From: Saccoglossus kowalevskii
Lineage: Eukaryota; Hemichordata; Enteropneusta; Harrimaniidae
Reading direction: 5' to 3'
DNA length: 60,616 nucleotides
NCBI RefSeq assembly: GCF_000003605.2
Contig: NW_003114957.1
Span: 401,905 to 462,520, forward strand
Positions 49,707 to 60,330 of the stretch are shown here, in pieces; position 1 is the stretch's first letter, and each line of letters starts with the position of its first letter. The position numbers were made by a program, and so were the translations under genes. A model generated the notes under the pieces. It was not told the DNA's origin and made no database searches. It saw only the letters and a program-made list of their open reading frames with translations.

Positions 49707-50137
49707 TTAATATAGTTGCTCCAGCGATTTTGTAAATGTCATCATGTCGGTTAAATCCACCAGTTGGAAATATGTCTCTAGGTAGTGATGGAAGAACTCA
49801 GGAGCCTGAAATGATATAATACGATTTGTGTAAAGTAAAAATGAAGCTATCTTTCTGGATCGCACAGTATTTTGTAATTGATCGAATTATATAACATACC
49901 TCTCGCCGAAGTTCTTTCAAGTACAACAGCTGCTCTCCCGAAGTGATTTTTTCCAGTTTCGAACTGAAACATAAACATAAATTACTGAAAATACTTTACG
50001 GGTATGTCATTTTACAGAAATCATATCACTGTTTGATGAAAATATCAGCTAATTGGCTACAACGAAGAAAGCATGTCACCGCCACCGGGTTGTTAGCTGG
50101 ATGAATAATGAGCCTAAACATCAGTCACGTGCTTACC
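49707..50137 (-). other. C-terminal SAM-like domain of the TIR gene (end of exon 11, exons 12 and 13)
   Basis: Residues 1159-1228 start W-T-K-E-N-V-E-K-W-I-A-E-N-D-L, the usual opening of a SAM domain. They continue S-G-E-Q-L-L-Y-L-K-E-L and end D-M-M-T-F-T-K-S-L-E-Q-L-Y. SAM domains multimerise, as in SARM1. Module 1 has no equivalent; it was lost or never present at the fusion point. The middle part is shorter than a canonical SAM, so I call it SAM-like. Introns occupy most of this interval. Confidence 0.55.
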
Positions 50138-53100
50138 GGTTCAGATCATTTTCAGCTATCCACTTTTCGACGTTCTCCTTTGTCCACATGCGGGCGCTAT
50201 TCGTCGATGAGGATGTTACGTCACCACTCCCCGCTCCCGACACACTGGTGGCGTTCACCATTTTCTCAGTGATTCTGGTCTTTGTTCCCCGTTTTGTCCG
50301 AACACCATTTGTCACTTTTCCCCGCGTGCCGAGCTCTTTCATCATAGCTTGTAACGAAGATTCGAAAACGTCCTCGCCAAGAAACTGGAAGTAAAACTTT
50401 GTACCAAGTATAGCTCCCAACCAGCCATCCGGGTGATAATCGGATCGTACTTTTATAGGAACGATCTTTTTACGACATTGGAAAGCATATTCAGCCTCTA
50501 TGGAAAATAAGTTGAAAATTGATATATTGATTGAAATGCAATATGTTGACGAATTACCTATTATTATCTTGAACGAGGTGGCAAAAGAGAAGACGTCAAA
50601 CGTGTGCGCACATGGTGATGCACGTAACCACTCAAAATAACGTTGAGACTACATACCAGTTCGACAATTTGGACTGTCTTTATAGTTCTGTGTCATACAG
50701 ACGACGATGGCAACTGCATTTTCAACGGCATCCGCCATAGCCGATAAAGTAGACCCGCCCATTTGTTCGATGTCCATCCATACGTTGTATCCCTCCGCAC
50801 GCAGCCGATCTTTTATACGTTTCATCAAATTCTGGTTATCCCATTGGTAGCTGATCATCACGTGACCAACCTCGTCCCTGGCATCAGTTTTGAAGATGTG
50901 TTCCATTTCATTGCTTGATCTTTCTACGGATGCGAATGCAAGGAATAATTGTACGCACAGCAAGTAATTACATTAACATATTCGTATACTACTTCATTGA
51001 AAATGAATATCTCCCGATAAAGGTAGATATTAACATATTTGCGATGCATATTTTCATGTTTACCTTGTTGGGCATCTTGGTCCTTTAACACCCATAGTGC
51101 GCCCTCACATGCCCTTTTCAGTTGTGTATTATTGCTGCTGCGAAGTTGTTCCAGTTTCTCAACCAGGTGGGCATGCTTCAGTATCGTATTTTTGTTATCG
51201 TCGTTGAAAGACAATTCCCAAACTGTTTCCGTCGCCGCTAAATAAACGAAAAAGACAAGAAGAATTATTTTTATTATTCCGATTTGCGGTTTCAGTACTA
51301 ATATGCGTGGTGTTTTTGTTCGGGCGGTGGTAATTCGGGTGAGCTTATCTCACCATTGTCCATGCAGCTTATAATTTTAATTTTCGGGTCCATAAATGAG
51401 ACATACAATATGACTACATATTCTAAGTGAGACTTATCCTCAAAGAGATACCAGTGGGTGGCAGATAGAAGGAATAAAAGCCAATAACAACAACAAATTG
51501 CAAAGATATAACACAACACGAGAACAATGTAATAATTAAGTCAGATTCAGAAAGAAACGATCACTGCTGTCAAACGCCATCAGTAAAAAAAACTGGCATG
51601 ACTCAAAACTGCCCTAATTATGCTAACAATAGATTCTTTTAACCCCATTTGCACACACCAGACATGTCGGATATTTGTAGGTCATAAATACTGTTTTCTT
51701 GTTCGTATCCAGTCGTGTAAATTCGTCGTCGACTTTCTTATCTATCACAGCACTGCATTGAATGTTTTATTTGCGATACTAAAACATTCTGAACAAGTTG
51801 CATTAGTCTAGCTTCATGGCATAGGGGCGGTAAACCATTCGCGTCATGAACCACCTTCGAACAAGCCTACGTAATGAACCAGTTTTGCCGTTACTTTAGA
51901 AACTTGCGCGCTTTGGCGTAAAAACGTTTAAATTTCGTATGCGAAGAGAATATTATCCAAGCCCCGACTGATTTCTGCAACGGACGACATTTTACACGAC
52001 ATTTTTTTCACATATTTATATATTTTATATAAAAATATTCCCTCAAGCCAAAATTGGGCAACTTTGATAAATAGCCATGGAAACAAAAAAACAAAAATAA
52101 CAAAAAAACGAAGTTGCTAGGAAAACAGAACGTTGTTCCTTCCCAGTTTTAGTGTATCACGTGCACCAGTTCATTACAATAACATTACTTCCCACAACGT
52201 AGTCCGCGATAAAATTGTTCATATTTACGTTACATAAGTCAAACATTGATAAATAGCTCGGTTATCAAACAACTGCGCAAACACTTGCCATGAGTAGTTA
52301 GATGATTTACCGCAAAATTGAACGCTGCCTGTGGCAGAGGTACTATTGCGTAAAAATCAACCTATGCAAAGAAGATTGCGTAGGGAGTTGATTTCGCTAC
52401 GTAAGCGTTCGATAGCTCATCAGAACGTTGGGAACCAGGGAAACCAAATTGAACGAGCTAGAAATCACCCCCGCCCCCATCCCATTCTCGCACAGAGACC
52501 GACTGATGGCGCTGTAACTCGAAACTCGTCTGTTTGAGCGAAGAATCACGTGCACAAGAAAGTGGAATATTACGGTCTATACTGTGATATACTGCACAAA
52601 CAATATCTGGAGTAGTCTGTACTCAACACTTGACCTAATGTGAAACAATTCTGAAGCAATTATTTAATGACCAACTAACCTATTTGTTCATCCTCTTCTC
52701 CGTCCAAAATCAGGGAGCTCAGTGGTGTAAGGACGTCGGCGTTCACGATTTGCACTTTATTAGAATCGTTGATTGCGAGTCTTCTCACGCCTGTAAAACC
52801 AAATACAAACAAATGAATGGAAAATACTTGCAATTAACTGTCTTTCGACGAACAATCGATTTAACATTATTTCGAACTACAATCATTGATAAACGCCGCG
52901 GTTTGCAACCACATGACGGTATCGGCAAAACTGGGCTGTGTTTTGTGTGCACTTATTTTCAAATGTTGACTATTATTAAAGAGATGCCGAATTGTTCGAG
53001 TTAAAAATGACACCGCCCATGTTCTAGAAACTTTGCCCACTTTTACGGAACCAGGCCTAAATTATAACTCGATGTGCAATTAACCGCGACAGTTACCGAA

Positions 53101-56100
53101 CTTCGAGTTACGGGCAACATAGATTGATGTTTTATTGTTGAACGTCCGCATTTAGTAACTCGAACTTCAATTAACAGAATGGACATTTTGATTCTACTTT
53201 TTTCATAATAAAGATTTATCATATTTGAATTTATATTTAGCTTAATTGAACATAGTACAGTGCTTTGGTGTAATAACGGAGCCCCCTTCTTTTCTACTTA
53301 TATGACCCGTGAACAATTATTTCTTTCTCAGATGGAATTTTCCAGACAACTAATTTTGCATGTTTTATGCTTCCTTACCTTTAGTCAACTCTAAAGCGCT
53401 GTAACCACCGTCTAAGTGGGAAGGATGCTTGACAGCTTTAGCCAACCGACCGATGATGTAACGAATCAACTCTTCATCCGCGAAGAAACGTTCGCTTTGC
53501 TCCTCGTTCAGTGTATATGCCATGATGAAAATTATGTAAGTACGAGGGCGCTCGTCCTGGAGTCCGATCATAGGGGACAAGATTTTATCGACCACGTTTG
53601 CTTCTCGCATCATCTGACGAGATTTGGCATGGAGACAGCAGTTGTAGAGGCAGGCCAAAGTAGAACGAGTTGCACGACCAGCGATCTACAAATTGTTAAA
53701 GTGGTTAGAGGTTGGAATGATTTGAATTATATGAACTATTAGATCGTTATCATAATACGTGGACATTGTAGATATTTACACCATTTGCCTATTTCGTTAT
53801 TTCGAGTTATTGCGACCCAAACTAATTCCCGAGAACCCATTATGATATTTCCCGCAATTCGTGCATTCCTACCAATAAATATGTAAATGTGTATTAAAGA
53901 CGGTGAGTGTAGTCTAAAAACGTCAATGAATAACCTGAAGCGACAGAGTCGAAACGCAAAATACACATGGAATTCAAACGCGCTTCGTTGACTATCGCGC
54001 TATAAACTTACCGCATCCTGGGGATTGCCCAGGTATCTCAGTCCCTCGCTGTTCTGGATCTCTTGCACCAAATCAAGAAAGCCTTCTTTCAGAAGAAATT
54101 CGCAAACTTCCGAGCTGGCATCAGTGAAATTCCACATCATGGAGATGGACGTATTGAAGGGTCTCCAGTACGAATCATCAACAACCCCCTGATCATCTCT
54201 CCAACCGTGCTTTACGTTGTACCGAATCACTTTCAGTACGTACTCCAACCCATTGTGGTTCATGAAAGTTTTCAATAACACGGCTTTGTACTGTCTCCTC
54301 GCCTTTATCGACAGTTCTTTTAACGCAGAATATAAACTCGCCATGGAATATAACGGGACGCGAATGTTATCATAAGAATTAAACTCTCCTCTGGAAACAG
54401 ACGAGGTCACTTTCTCAAGACTATCCTCGAACGACTTTTGCTTTATTAAAATCTTTGCTTTTTGTTCTTCTGAAACATCAGTTAATATATCATCAAATTC
54501 GTGGGTAAAACGTGACCCCCCGCTCTTCACGTTCTGTACAAGGTTAACCACATTAATAGCCGATTTGCTTTTCTCATAATCATTAATCGCCTTCAACAGT
54601 TTTTCCGTTGTTGATTCGAAATCACCAGCAGTACTTTCAGTAAATTTGTAGTATAGTTTAGCACCTAACAGGAGACCCAGCCAACCATCAGGAGAATAGT
54701 TGTCCTCCATCATCAAGGGGATTACTTTCTTTCTTAGTTGAAACGCATATTCTGCTTCTGGTGAACGATTAAGCAGTTGGTAATTAGAGATATAGGTCAT
54801 ATATTGAAAAGAGAAGCAATCTACAAACAATAACACCAGGAAACAAAGACTACAGTAGGAATTTTCAGGGACGAAAATACTTGTTTTTAAAAAAAATCGC
54901 ATCCATGTTCAAGTTTAAGAAAAAAACACCAGCATCTTAAAATAAAATAAACTCACCCCAAATAGGTGAAAAACTGGTAGTTTATGTTCTACCCTCAATT
55001 TCTAAATGACCAGCTCCTAGTGTTACTAAGACCGGATGTTTGGGTGCAAGGCTGGCATATAAAATCGTGTTATCGTTGTACAACAGAATATAATATAAGT
55101 ACATGTAGTGTACATAGTTCATTGATGACGTCCAACTCAATTAAAACATATATACACGTATTCAAATACTAACCCATCCGACAGTTTGCACTTTCTTTGT
55201 ATTTCTCAGAGATAGCGATGAGTACGATTTCGGATTGCTCCACGGCATCAGCCATTGCGGACAGCGTCGACCCTTCCATGTTTTCCACATCGACCCATAC
55301 TTTAATTCCACCCTTTTTAAGATGTTTAACTATATCGAGGATCGTTGCCTGGCAACCCCATTGATAACTTATCATCACGTGTTCGTCTTTGGTGTCAAGC
55401 TTACATTCAGACATTTTTGAATCTAGCAAATAGTAAAAATTTTGCAAATAAAAAAAAAAACTATATAATAATATAGTACACTGCAGTAGTACCATGCAAT
55501 TCATAATATTACTATTTAGGGCCGGAATACAGAAGAGAAATGATGACGGCGTAATTTCGAAGTCAAACAAATAGTAATATGTTGGTGATGATCGGACCGT
55601 CTTCATAGTAGCCGTGTGGAAACCTTGACTTTCATCATGGGATACAAATATAAATTTTCACTTCGTTTTGTTGGCAAACTTATGTGACTCGATATTCATG
55701 TTCGCATTATAATTTCTTCTGTTTTATCGGTACGTATCAGTAATGCTGAGAGTTTACTATGCTTACCTCTGTTCTTTAAATTCCATAATGTACCCTCTGC
55801 CGCCTTTCTCACTTTGCTGTTATCGTGTTTCTGTAGGGTCTCAAGTAATTCTACTGCGCCCTCTGTTTGCAGAATGATCGCTTGGTTTTCTTCGTTAAAC
55901 GAGAGGTGTCTAAGCGCCTCAATGGCGGCTGTCAATTTCAAGAGAAATGCATTTATTAATTATAATAGTAATATAGCGTGTTAAAAAGTAAAAGACAAAA
56001 TATCTAAAACAAAGGTGAAGACAACAACAATGATAACGACAAAAACAATGACAACAACACAAATAACAACAATAACAACAATAACAACTTACAACTACCA

Positions 56101-58031
56101 ACTACCTTCCATGCAGCAACAAAAATGGCGGAGACATTAACGACGATGGCCCGGGAAATACAGTAAGACGTCACGTTGTTGCCGTGTAGAAATGCTAAAA
56201 TGTATCAACATGGTATTTGTATATCGCACCAAAACACTATATCGAAGTTGGATTGACATACGATGGTTCAAAACATATGGCTAACATAATTGCTCTCATC
56301 TTTGGTTCACTGTCTACAGGGGCTTGTGACCAGTGTTGCACATACTTTCACGGTTACTAGCTAGATCACATTGCATGCAAGATATGAATGTTGGACAAAG
56401 AACCAACAAATTTACCGATTTTCTCGTCTATCAACTTGTCCCCTTTTACGATGCCTATTAACAGCGGCACGGCACCTGCCTTCACGATACTCGTCTTGTT
56501 GACATCGTTGACAGCCAGTCGGCCAATCACTGGAAGGGAAATACGGTAATAAATGGCCTCTCAGTTATTGGAAAAAGTTAGAAATAAAGGGAAGAATGTC
56601 ACAGGGAATCACTACAAGTCTGCATGTTTTCGTTTTTTCAAGTTGAAAACAATACAACGGCAAATCAACAGGTTCAATGCAGCACCAAGGAGTAGCAAGA
56701 GGCGATCTACTTTCAACGTTTCAACTTTTGGACTGAAGTAGTCGTTTTTCGAAATATACCACTTTTTAACTGAAGTTTCCATGTTTATAAAACTATGCAT
56801 AACCGATGAGCATTATAAAACAGATTGGAGTAAATATACAACATTGCAACAATAAGAAGATAATGTTTGTATAAAATTTAAATCAAGCTTAAAAGAACAA
56901 TAACACAGGAACTTACGAACACAAAGTTCATGAACTGAGAATCCACGACTCCTACGATGTTTCTGTTTGGTGGCTTTCTCAACATGTTTAACGATGTTGT
57001 TAATGATGCTTTGATCGTGAAATAACTTTTCACTCTGCTCTTCGTTGACAAGATACGCGGGTATAAGAACGAAATAGATGTCCAGGTCATCGAGGCCTGC
57101 TGTCATCAAAGGGGACATCACATCCAGGATTCGGGACTGTTTCACAACGCCTCGTGAAGCCTCGTGAAAGGAACAGTTTGCAATGACAGCTAAACAAGAT
57201 TTCAGGATTTTCTTCGTAGCCTGGGAAATAAATAAATAACTATATCACGTCATTGTGATTGACAATGTGATTGGTTAGGAATAAATTAAGAGTTAAACTC
57301 ACGTTATCCATTGCGTACGTCATGGAGAACTGGTACGATGTGCTGAGTACCTCTTGGATCAGTTCAATTACGCCCTCATCGACAATCTCTTTCGCAAGAC
57401 GGTCACTCGCGTCAGAGAAGTTCCAGAAAATCTGCGCACCATTGTAGAAAACATTATAATATATGGGAATGACTTGTCCTTGTTCGTCCCTCCAGCCGTG
57501 TTGATGGGCCGCACGCATGATATCTATAATTATGGTAATCGATTTGCTTTCCACCATATAGAGCGACAGACTTTTTCGATAATATTTCCTTTTCATTAGG
57601 CTCTTTTTATTTAAGAAGTACAGCCCGTTTATCATTTGCAGTGATTTTTTAACGATTTCCGATGACGGATCGGCTTCGGTCTGAATGATGTCAATATTGT
57701 GTTGACAAATCTGCTTGCTTGTACGTAACTTCGCTTCCACTTCTTCGTCTGTTTCTGCAACAACTTTGAATTCCGACCTCTCTGCTTCTTCCTTCTGGCG
57801 TCCGGGGTATATGTTGTGATTTTTACTAGATTTGGTTGGACTCATCTCTAGGGACAATTTTGAACTTTGACATTGAGAAAGGCCCGTTGTCTTCAAATCC
57901 CCGTCGTTTTCATCTGGTGAAACAAGGTCATTGCCAACGTCTTGTTTGTACCTGGCATCCAGCAAAGTGTTTAGCTGATTAGTATGGCGCCCTCCCACGA
58001 CGCTTGACACTGTGCTTGGTTTTGAACCCAT
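49707..58031 (-). CDS. Tandem ARM-TIR-ARM-TIR-SAM protein, 13 exons, predicted N-myristoylated
   Basis: Minus-strand exons: 58031-57303, 57220-56917, 56529-56416, 55928-55767, 55422-55174, 54757-54012, 53685-53379, 52790-52680, 51237-51064, 50923-50657, 50497-50137, 49963-49900, 49805-49707. All introns are GT-AG and all phases join, giving 3687 bases or 1228 residues plus a stop. The start MGSKPS fits the N-myristoylation consensus. Residues 130-436 are alpha-helical ARM/HEAT-like repeats, 451-555 the first TIR, 660-965 a second ARM block, 986-1090 the second TIR, and 1159-1228 a SAM-like domain. Each TIR has H-V-M-I-S-Y-Q-W, then G-S-T-L-S-A-M-A-D-A-V-E, then E-A-E-Y-A-F-Q. E520 and E1055 align with the catalytic Glu of SARM1-type NADases. 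ARM plus TIR plus SAM recalls SARM1, which has one set only. Signalling or NAD+ cleavage is inferred. An upstream untranslated exon (acceptor near 58046) is possible. Confidence 0.85.
50657..50923 (-). CDS. Exon 10 of the TIR gene: N-terminal part of TIR domain 2
   Basis: Residues 966-1054. Contains H-V-M-I-S-Y-Q-W-D-N, then Y-N-V-W-M-D-I-E-Q-M-G-G-S-T-L-S-A-M-A-D, and ends in S-P-N-C-R-T. Its donor splits the codon for E1055 at the same position and phase as exon 5. The distance from the His of H-V-M-I-S-Y to this Glu is 69 residues in both TIR copies. Confidence 0.9.
54012..54757 (-). CDS. Exon 6 of the TIR gene: fusion exon joining module 1 to module 2
   Basis: Residues 520-768. One uninterrupted 249-codon exon starts with the C-terminal part of TIR 1 (E-A-E-Y-A-F-Q-L-R-K-K) and runs through a charged linker (about 560-650). 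It ends in the start of the second ARM block with H-G-W-R-D-D-Q-G (703-710) and W-N-F-T-D-A-S (728-734). The equivalent sequences in exon 1 are H-G-W-R-D-E-Q-G (178-185) and W-N-F-S-D-A-S (203-209), at the same 25-residue spacing. This exon is the physical proof that the two modules belong to one protein. Confidence 0.9.
55174..55422 (-). CDS. Exon 5 of the TIR gene: N-terminal part of TIR domain 1
   Basis: Residues 437-519. Contains H-V-M-I-S-Y-Q-W (strand A region), I-K-V-W-V-D-V-E-N-M-E-G-S-T-L (BB-loop region) and Y-K-E-S-A-N-C-R-M. It ends one base into the codon for E520, which is completed by the next exon. Flanked by a ctag acceptor and a G|GTTAGT donor. The rest of the domain, including Y-S-P-D-G-W-L-G, opens exon 6. 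Confidence 0.9.
56031..56092. repeat. (AAC)n-type microsatellite in intron 3 of the TIR gene
   Basis: Runs of aacaacaat, acaacaac and aataacaac repeat imperfectly for about 60 bases. It lies between exons 3 and 4 and has no coding value. Confidence 0.8.
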
Positions 58032-58396
58032 TATTGTGGTAGGCTGTGCATATTACTCCTATAATATAAACAGAAATATTTATCCAGCAAATATACATTG
58101 TGATTATGATACTAAGTCCCCGACACAGTCCATGTGCACAGAGCTACACACAGTAGGGAGGGAGGTCGTAAATCGGCAAAATTCATAGGACGAGCTACTG
58201 AGACCACGGACATTCAAATCACCACACATTTTTTGACTGCGCCTCGGTGAGTAATTATCACATCGGGGCGACAAATATACCCCTCAGTTGCAGTTAATAA
58301 ATCTTTAGTGTGTGACAGACATTTTAGTTTAGTTTCTGTTGTGTTCTAAAACTACTCGACTAGTATATTTTAAAACAAGCAGCCTGTCGGCTGAGA
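58032..58396. other. Upstream region of the TIR gene
   Basis: No exon is certain. On the minus strand atgcacag|CCTACC, about 15 bases before the ATG, could be the acceptor of a 5' untranslated intron. A CCTGCCTCG|GTGAGT near 59811-59825 would be a suitable donor for such an exon. Unproven. Confidence 0.3.
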
Positions 58397-59262
58397 TAGC
58401 TCCGCTGTTAGCAATGCGCATGGCAATTAAAGAACAGAAGATATCATTAGAAAATGAACAAATCTGAGAGAGGTCCACATGTAGTACCTATATGTATAAT
58501 ATATCAAAGCAATTGGACTTGCGGTTTTCAACAAGAAGTCGAAAATATCACTTTTTACCAAAAATTACAAAAATATTCATCAAAATTAGAGAATTAAAGA
58601 TATCATTACAAAATGAACAAACCTGAGAGAGGTCCACATGTAGTACCTATATATGTAATATCAAAGTAATTGGACTTGCGGTTTTCAACAAAAAGTCGAA
58701 AATATCACTTTTTACCAAAAATTACAAAAATATTCATCAAAATTAGAGAATTAAAGATATCATTACAAAATGAACAAATGAGAGAGGTCCACATGTAGTA
58801 CCTATATATGTAATATCAAAGTAATTGGACTTGCGGTTTTCAACTAGAAGTCGAAAATATCACTTTTTACCAAAAATTCAAAAATATTCACCGAAATTAG
58901 AGAATTAAAGATATCATTACAAAATGAACAAATCTGAGAGAGGTCCACATGTAGTACCTATATATGTAATATCAAAGCAATTGGACTTGCGGTTTTCAAC
59001 AAGAAGTCGAAAATATCATTTTTTACCAAAAATCACAAAAATATTCACCAAAATTAGAGAATTGAAGATATCATCATGAAATGAACAAATCTGAGAGAGG
59101 TCTACCCAAGGTACATATACACCAAGTATCAAAGCATTCAGGCTTGTAGTTTTCAAGAAGAAGTCGAAAAAGTAAAACATTGACACGGACGACGGACGAC
59201 GGACGACGACGGACAATCACTCATATGATAAGTTCCGCTCGACAAAGTCGACAGCGGAGCTA
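58397..59262. mobile_element. 866-bp non-autonomous element with 12-bp inverted termini and internal tandem repeats
   Basis: The left end tagctccgctgt (58397-58408) and right end acagcggagcta (59251-59262) are exact reverse complements. Inside are five head-to-tail copies of a unit starting near 58426, 58593, 58750, 58904 and 59061 (spacings 167, 157, 154 and 157). Each unit contains gatatcatta, aaatgaacaaa, gagagaggtccacatgtag, ttggacttgcggttttcaac and aaaatattca. The fifth is the most diverged. A (gacggac)n run (59190-59213) and an imperfect hairpin, ccgctcgac / gtcgacagcgg, precede the right end. The plan (arms, roughly 160-bp tandem core, terminal hairpin) recalls the Helitron-related 'pearl' elements of molluscs, but I infer this from layout only. 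Confidence 0.75.
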
Positions 59263-60248
59263 AAAAAAAGCGCAAGGACTACAGAAAATTATGTATGTGT
59301 GGGACTGTACATGACAGCGACGTACTTAGTACGGCCATCCCTCTATATAAATGCGCTACCCTGGCCTGTCGAAAACACAATGCCTCGTCGATTCCAGCTG
59401 TCTAGGACTGAACGAATCTTGGTCAGAGGAATTTGCTTTCCCCCATGATTGAGTCTGTGGTGGCGTTGGGGCATACTAGCCCATGCACCATAGACCTCTA
59501 TGTCCAGGGCAAGTACGAGAGCGAACCGAACTCAACGGTGGGTCACCGGCACAATAACCGGCGGTCTGACTGGTACTAGTACTAGCCGCGATCGCTAAAT
59601 CTACAAGTATATGCAACAACAATCAATGAATCATGCATGGTGACGTGGGAGAGAAGGCAACGAAGTGCATACCTTTGAATCAGATGCATGAATATTGAAA
59701 CTTGCGATTCACGGAAGTGTTCTTGACGCCACTCCGATCAAGGAACTATAGTTTATAGTTCCATGCTCCGATCGAGTCGCCGTGAGTACAACATGTACTA
59801 CTACTACTCACCGAGGCAGGTCCCCCACAACGGTCACGGCGACTCTGTATCACGTCGTATCTGGATACTAAGAGATCTGTGGTACAGATAATTTAACAGA
59901 AGAGACGTGGGTTAAATGTGTACATTCCTCCAGCTAAGTGTTCTTCTCCCAAACTGACGGCGAATACGAAATGCCCTGCGTATAGAAACGAAGAAAGTGA
60001 ATATTGTTTACGCCTGTATAGTAACTACGTAACCTTTGACCTATGTGATGTGCGTGCGCATAAATGGAGAAAATGGAGGGCTTGCTGCGATGTGCATACT
60101 ATTTCGGAGACGAACGCTTAGCATAAAATACAATCTAAAAATGAAGTAATATATAAATTAACAAATTGAAAATATGACATTACATAATATGCACATCTAC
60201 TATTCAGTAAATGTAGTAGGTTTTAGCTATACTAACCAACTCCATGAA
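59263..60248. other. Region between the element and the tRNA gene
   Basis: Less AT-rich than average between 59340 and 59880. Holds a 9-bp perfect hairpin (ggaactata / tatagttcc, 59742-59762) beside two copies of ctccgatc (59732-59739 and 59766-59773). No open frame here is convincing. A minus-strand GTGAGT donor near 59811 could belong to an untranslated first exon of the TIR gene. Confidence 0.35.
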
Positions 60249-60319
60249 GCATCGGTGGTTCAGTGGTAGAATTCTCGCCTGCCACGCGGGAGGCCCGGGT
60301 TCGATTCCCGGCCGATGCA
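60249..60319 (+). tRNA. tRNA-Gly (anticodon GCC)
   Basis: A 71-base intronless tRNA. The acceptor stem GCATCGG pairs with CCGATGC and is followed by discriminator A. The A box is tggttcagtggtaga and the B box ggttcgattcc. The anticodon stem is ctcgc/gcggg with loop ctgccac, and the anticodon is at 60281-60283. It matches the highly conserved animal glycine tRNA, which makes it very likely functional. CCA is not encoded, as expected for a nuclear gene. Confidence 0.97.
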
Positions 60320-60323
60320 ACCG

Positions 60324-60330
60324 TTTTTTT
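60324..60330 (+). terminator. RNA polymerase III terminator
   Basis: A run of seven T begins five bases after the tRNA end, the usual Pol III stop signal. Confidence 0.9.

Noticed and set aside
52331-52537. Basic 68-codon plus-strand frame
   Set aside because: It lies in an intron of the TIR gene, has no ATG start and no recognisable similarity.
49707-58031. Two separate neighbouring TIR genes
   Set aside because: Exon 6 carries the end of the first TIR and the start of the second ARM block in one open frame, and the phases on both sides fit a single message. cDNA could still overturn this.
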